Below are positions 6,150 through 6,971 of a stretch of 6,971 nt of DNA, piece after piece. The notes under the pieces were generated by a model that was not told where the DNA came from, made no database searches, and saw only the letters and a list, made by a program, of their open reading frames with translations. Made by a program: the position numbers and the translations under genes. The DNA is from an uncultured Lachnospiraceae bacterium. GTDB lineage: Bacteria > Bacillota_A > Clostridia > Lachnospirales > Lachnospiraceae. The DNA lies in assembly GCA_900556645.1 (NCBI GenBank), contig USPJ01000056.1, positions 1 to 6,971 of the forward strand. Direction: 5' to 3'. The stretch's first letter is position 1. Each line of letters starts with the position of its first letter.

Positions 6150-6178
6150 AATGTAGCATATGTAAGGAAAAAAATCAA
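6150..6178 (-). promoter_or_regulatory. Possible promoter of the DUF4250 gene
   Basis: On the minus strand TTGATT (6178-6173) and TACATT (6155-6150) are 17 bases apart. Each box matches four of six consensus bases. Transcription would begin near 6143, giving a leader of about 38 bases before the ATG. The -35 box is only four bases from the -35 box of the divergent riboswitch promoter. Confidence 0.4.
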
Positions 6179-6182
6179 CTTG

Positions 6183-6212
6183 TTGACAAGAACCGCTCTT
6201 TTTTGGTAGGAT
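6183..6212 (+). promoter_or_regulatory. Promoter of the cobalamin riboswitch transcript
   Basis: A perfect TTGACA (6183-6188) and TAGGAT (6207-6212, four of six) are separated by 18 bases. Transcription would begin near 6219, just before the 5' strand of riboswitch helix P1 at 6222. This placement supports the call. Confidence 0.6.
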
Positions 6213-6221
6213 AAAGAAAGT

Positions 6222-6432
6222 GTAGGTGTGCCTGCAAAGAGAAAAATTACATACGCATGGTAAGTGTCCTCTGTTGCAGAAAGCAAGGGAGAGGGTGAAA
6301 AGGGAAACAGGTGCAAGACCTGTACGGTGCCGCCGCTGTGAGTGTCAAGTGTCCGTTTAGTATCCACTGGGAGACCGGGAAGGAAACGGAGACGCAGAGA
6401 AATCGAGAGACACGAGTCAGAAGACCTGCTTA
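6222..6432 (+). promoter_or_regulatory. Cobalamin (adenosylcobalamin-type) riboswitch
   Basis: The conserved core is clear: GGGAA (6302-6306), a GGTGCAAGACC segment (6310-6320), then CGGTGCCGCCGCTGTGA, which matches the family pattern CGG-CCCGCCACTGT. CCACTGGGAGACCGGGAAGG lies at 6364-6383. The B12 box GAGTCAGAAGACCTGC (6414-6429) ends it. Helix P1 is formed by GTAGGT (6222-6227) with ACCTGC (6424-6429), one pair being U-G. Such RNAs bind a corrinoid cofactor and switch off B12 synthesis or uptake genes, or genes replaced by B12-dependent enzymes. An intrinsic terminator at 6524-6550 is the likely expression platform. No recognisable B12 gene follows in the window, which is unusual for this class. 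Confidence 0.94.
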
Positions 6433-6523
6433 CGGTGTGGGAGTATCGGATTGTAACGGTTCATTACAAAGATACAGGAAGCTCTCTGAAAGGAAGAGCA
6501 TGTTTTGAATGCAGAAAATACGG

Positions 6524-6550
6524 ACTGCGGCAATTTTGCCGCAGTTTTTT
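6524..6550 (+). terminator. Riboswitch expression-platform terminator
   Basis: ACTGCGGC (6524-6531) pairs with GCCGCAGT (6538-6545) around loop AATTTT, followed by TTTTTT. It lies about 95 bases after the B12 box. GCGGCA of its 5' arm (6527-6532) is also complementary to TGCCGC (6328-6333) in the riboswitch core, a possible alternative pairing. A short hairpin GCTCT/AGAGC (6481-6499) lies between. Confidence 0.85.
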
Positions 6551-6594
6551 ATTTAGTGCTTGCCCACTTTGTTATTAGGATTAGGAGGTAAAAA

Positions 6595-6633
6595 ATGAAA
6601 CAAGAAAAAAAGCAAAATAAAAATTCCCTTTGA
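6595..6633 (+). pseudogene. 12-codon ORF behind a perfect ribosome site, probable remnant of the B12-controlled gene
   Basis: AGGAGG (6583-6588) stands six bases before ATG 6595, the best ribosome site in the window, yet the frame stops at TGA 6631 after MKQEKKQNKNSL. A basic, polar N-terminus of this sort could precede a membrane or signal segment, but none follows. The same frame continues after the TGA for 22 codons to TAA at 6700-6702 (GKARVKGDSLNEVKAAPLDASK). Its position directly after the riboswitch terminator suggests the start of the formerly controlled gene, broken near codon 10 where the hairpin-rich element begins. A functional tiny peptide cannot be excluded. Confidence 0.35.
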
Positions 6634-6751
6634 GGGAAAGCGAGAGTCAAAGGCGATAGCTTGAACGAAGTTAAAGCAGCGCCTTTAGACGCGAGCAAGT
6701 AACAAAGGCTTATAGCCGCAGTGGAAACCACGCCGTTTAGACGTGGTTTTT
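6624..6751 (+). mobile_element. IS200/IS605-like right end or omega-RNA-like scaffold without TnpB
   Basis: This stretch is a chain of hairpins. TTCCCT/AGGGAA lies at 6624-6638. AAAGGCG (6649-6655) pairs with CGCCTTT (6680-6686) and encloses AGCTT/AAGTT (6658-6662 with 6668-6672). GGCT-TAT-AGCC is at 6707-6717. GTGG-AAA-CCAC (6721-6731) competes with AAACCACG/CGTGGTTT (6725-6732 with 6742-6749). This resembles the 3' scaffold of TnpB guide RNAs and the subterminal palindromes of IS200/IS605 elements. No tnpA or tnpB frame is present, so it would be a solo right end, a MITE-like derivative, or a remnant. The assignment rests on architecture and resemblance only. A stand-alone structured RNA is the main alternative. 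Confidence 0.4.
6725..6751 (+). terminator. Hairpin with T-tract at the end of the repeat-like element
   Basis: AAACCACG (6725-6732) pairs with CGTGGTTT (6742-6749) around a loop of nine bases, CCGTTTAGA, and T continues to 6751. It fits an intrinsic terminator. It also fits the subterminal hairpin of an IS605-type right end, so either role, or both, is possible. Confidence 0.55.
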
Positions 6752-6789
6752 ATTTAAGAAACAATTTTTGCTTCTTTAAACGATAGTAA

Positions 6790-6971
6790 CATGGTATTTT
6801 TAGGTTATCATTGGACAGATTGTCCACGGGTATTAAGCATAATAAAAACATAAAAAACATAGACATATTTCTTACAGATCCGATTATGTTTGATTCTGCT
6901 ACAGAGGTTGAAGTAGGAGATACTCCTATTTCTCGTATCGGAACGACTATGCATACAATTTTGTATGATAT
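6790..6971 (+). CDS. Unrecognised open frame running off the right edge
   Basis: After a TAA at 6787-6789 this frame stays open to the window end, about 60 codons. The later part looks protein-like: TDPIMFDSATEVEVGDTP, then SRIGTTMHTILYD. Possible starts are TTG 6811, TTG 6820 or ATG 6886, and none has a good ribosome site. The first half, rich in Asn, Lys and Ile, looks less like coding sequence. Codons from 6886 on favour T in third position (GAT, TCT, GCT, GTT, CCT), unlike the A/G-ending codons of the genes upstream, which may indicate a different origin. The protein family is not recognised. It may be a gene that starts at 6886, or a 5'-truncated fragment. Confidence 0.3.

Noticed and set aside
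5929..6159. Longer version of the DUF4250 gene starting at 6159
   Set aside because: The extra 18 residues lack family similarity, and the good AGAAGGAG site points to the start at 6105.
6017..6367. Minus-strand frame of 116 codons
   Set aside because: It overlaps the DUF4250 gene, both divergent promoters and the riboswitch, and resembles no family.
6311..6578. Two overlapping plus-strand reading frames (6311-6508 and 6342-6578)
   Set aside because: They lie on the cobalamin riboswitch and its terminator; the RNA signature explains the sequence and neither frame looks protein-like.
6549..6731. Minus-strand frame with a hydrophobic C-terminal part
   Set aside because: It covers the hairpin-rich element and the AT-rich ribosome-site region; the hydrophobic run comes from poly-A/AAG sequence read in reverse. 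No ribosome site was identified.
6753..6780. Imperfect inverted repeat TTTAAGAA...TTCTTTAAA
   Set aside because: It needs a bulge, is all A/T apart from the GA/TC steps and is expected by chance in such AT-rich sequence; it lacks a T-tract.
1..6971. CRISPR array, tRNA or rRNA genes
   Set aside because: No regularly spaced direct repeats, no tRNA cloverleaf and no rRNA signature were seen on either strand.

Overview
The window reads as chromosome of a low-GC Gram-positive anaerobe of class Clostridia, most likely a Lachnospiraceae relative. This is inferred from strong AGGAGG-type ribosome sites, A/T-rich sequence with many short intrinsic terminators, a DUF4250 gene, a clostridial-style YitT protein and a cobalamin riboswitch. 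Species cannot be named from the sequence.

Bases 1-300 hold no convincing gene. They contain a stretch with several competing base pairings and three successive terminator-like hairpins. The third hairpin physically overlaps a good promoter (TTGTCA-N18-TATAAT) that drives the first gene.

Bases 302-5900 carry six same-strand genes. A GNAT acetyltransferase, a YitT membrane protein, a HAD phosphatase and a NYN nuclease with two LOTUS (OST-HTH) domains are spaced 18-21 bases apart and look like one operon. After a 108-base gap with a possible internal promoter come a patatin-like phospholipase and, 34 bases later, a REC-GGDEF-EAL protein. Its EAL domain looks fully catalytic, its GGDEF domain is dead (EADHF) and its receiver domain is degenerate, so it is best read as a c-di-GMP phosphodiesterase. 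The genes do not form a recognisable pathway. Membrane, lipid, RNA and second-messenger functions sit together.

Bases 5913-6212 hold a bidirectional terminator shared with a convergent DUF4250 gene on the minus strand. That gene's promoter lies back to back with a plus-strand promoter, with the two -35 boxes 4 bases apart inside a small palindrome.

Bases 6213-6971 are the accessory-looking part. The plus-strand promoter leads into a clear cobalamin riboswitch with its own terminator. No B12 gene follows it: an excellent ribosome site leads into only 12 codons. Immediately afterwards comes a 130-base string of nested hairpins ending in a hairpin plus T-tract, which resembles the right end and omega-RNA scaffold of IS200/IS605-type (TnpB) elements with no transposase or TnpB gene. 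The last 180 bases hold an unrecognised open frame that runs off the window and uses different codons from the genes upstream. The riboswitch-to-repeat junction is the most interesting spot in the window.
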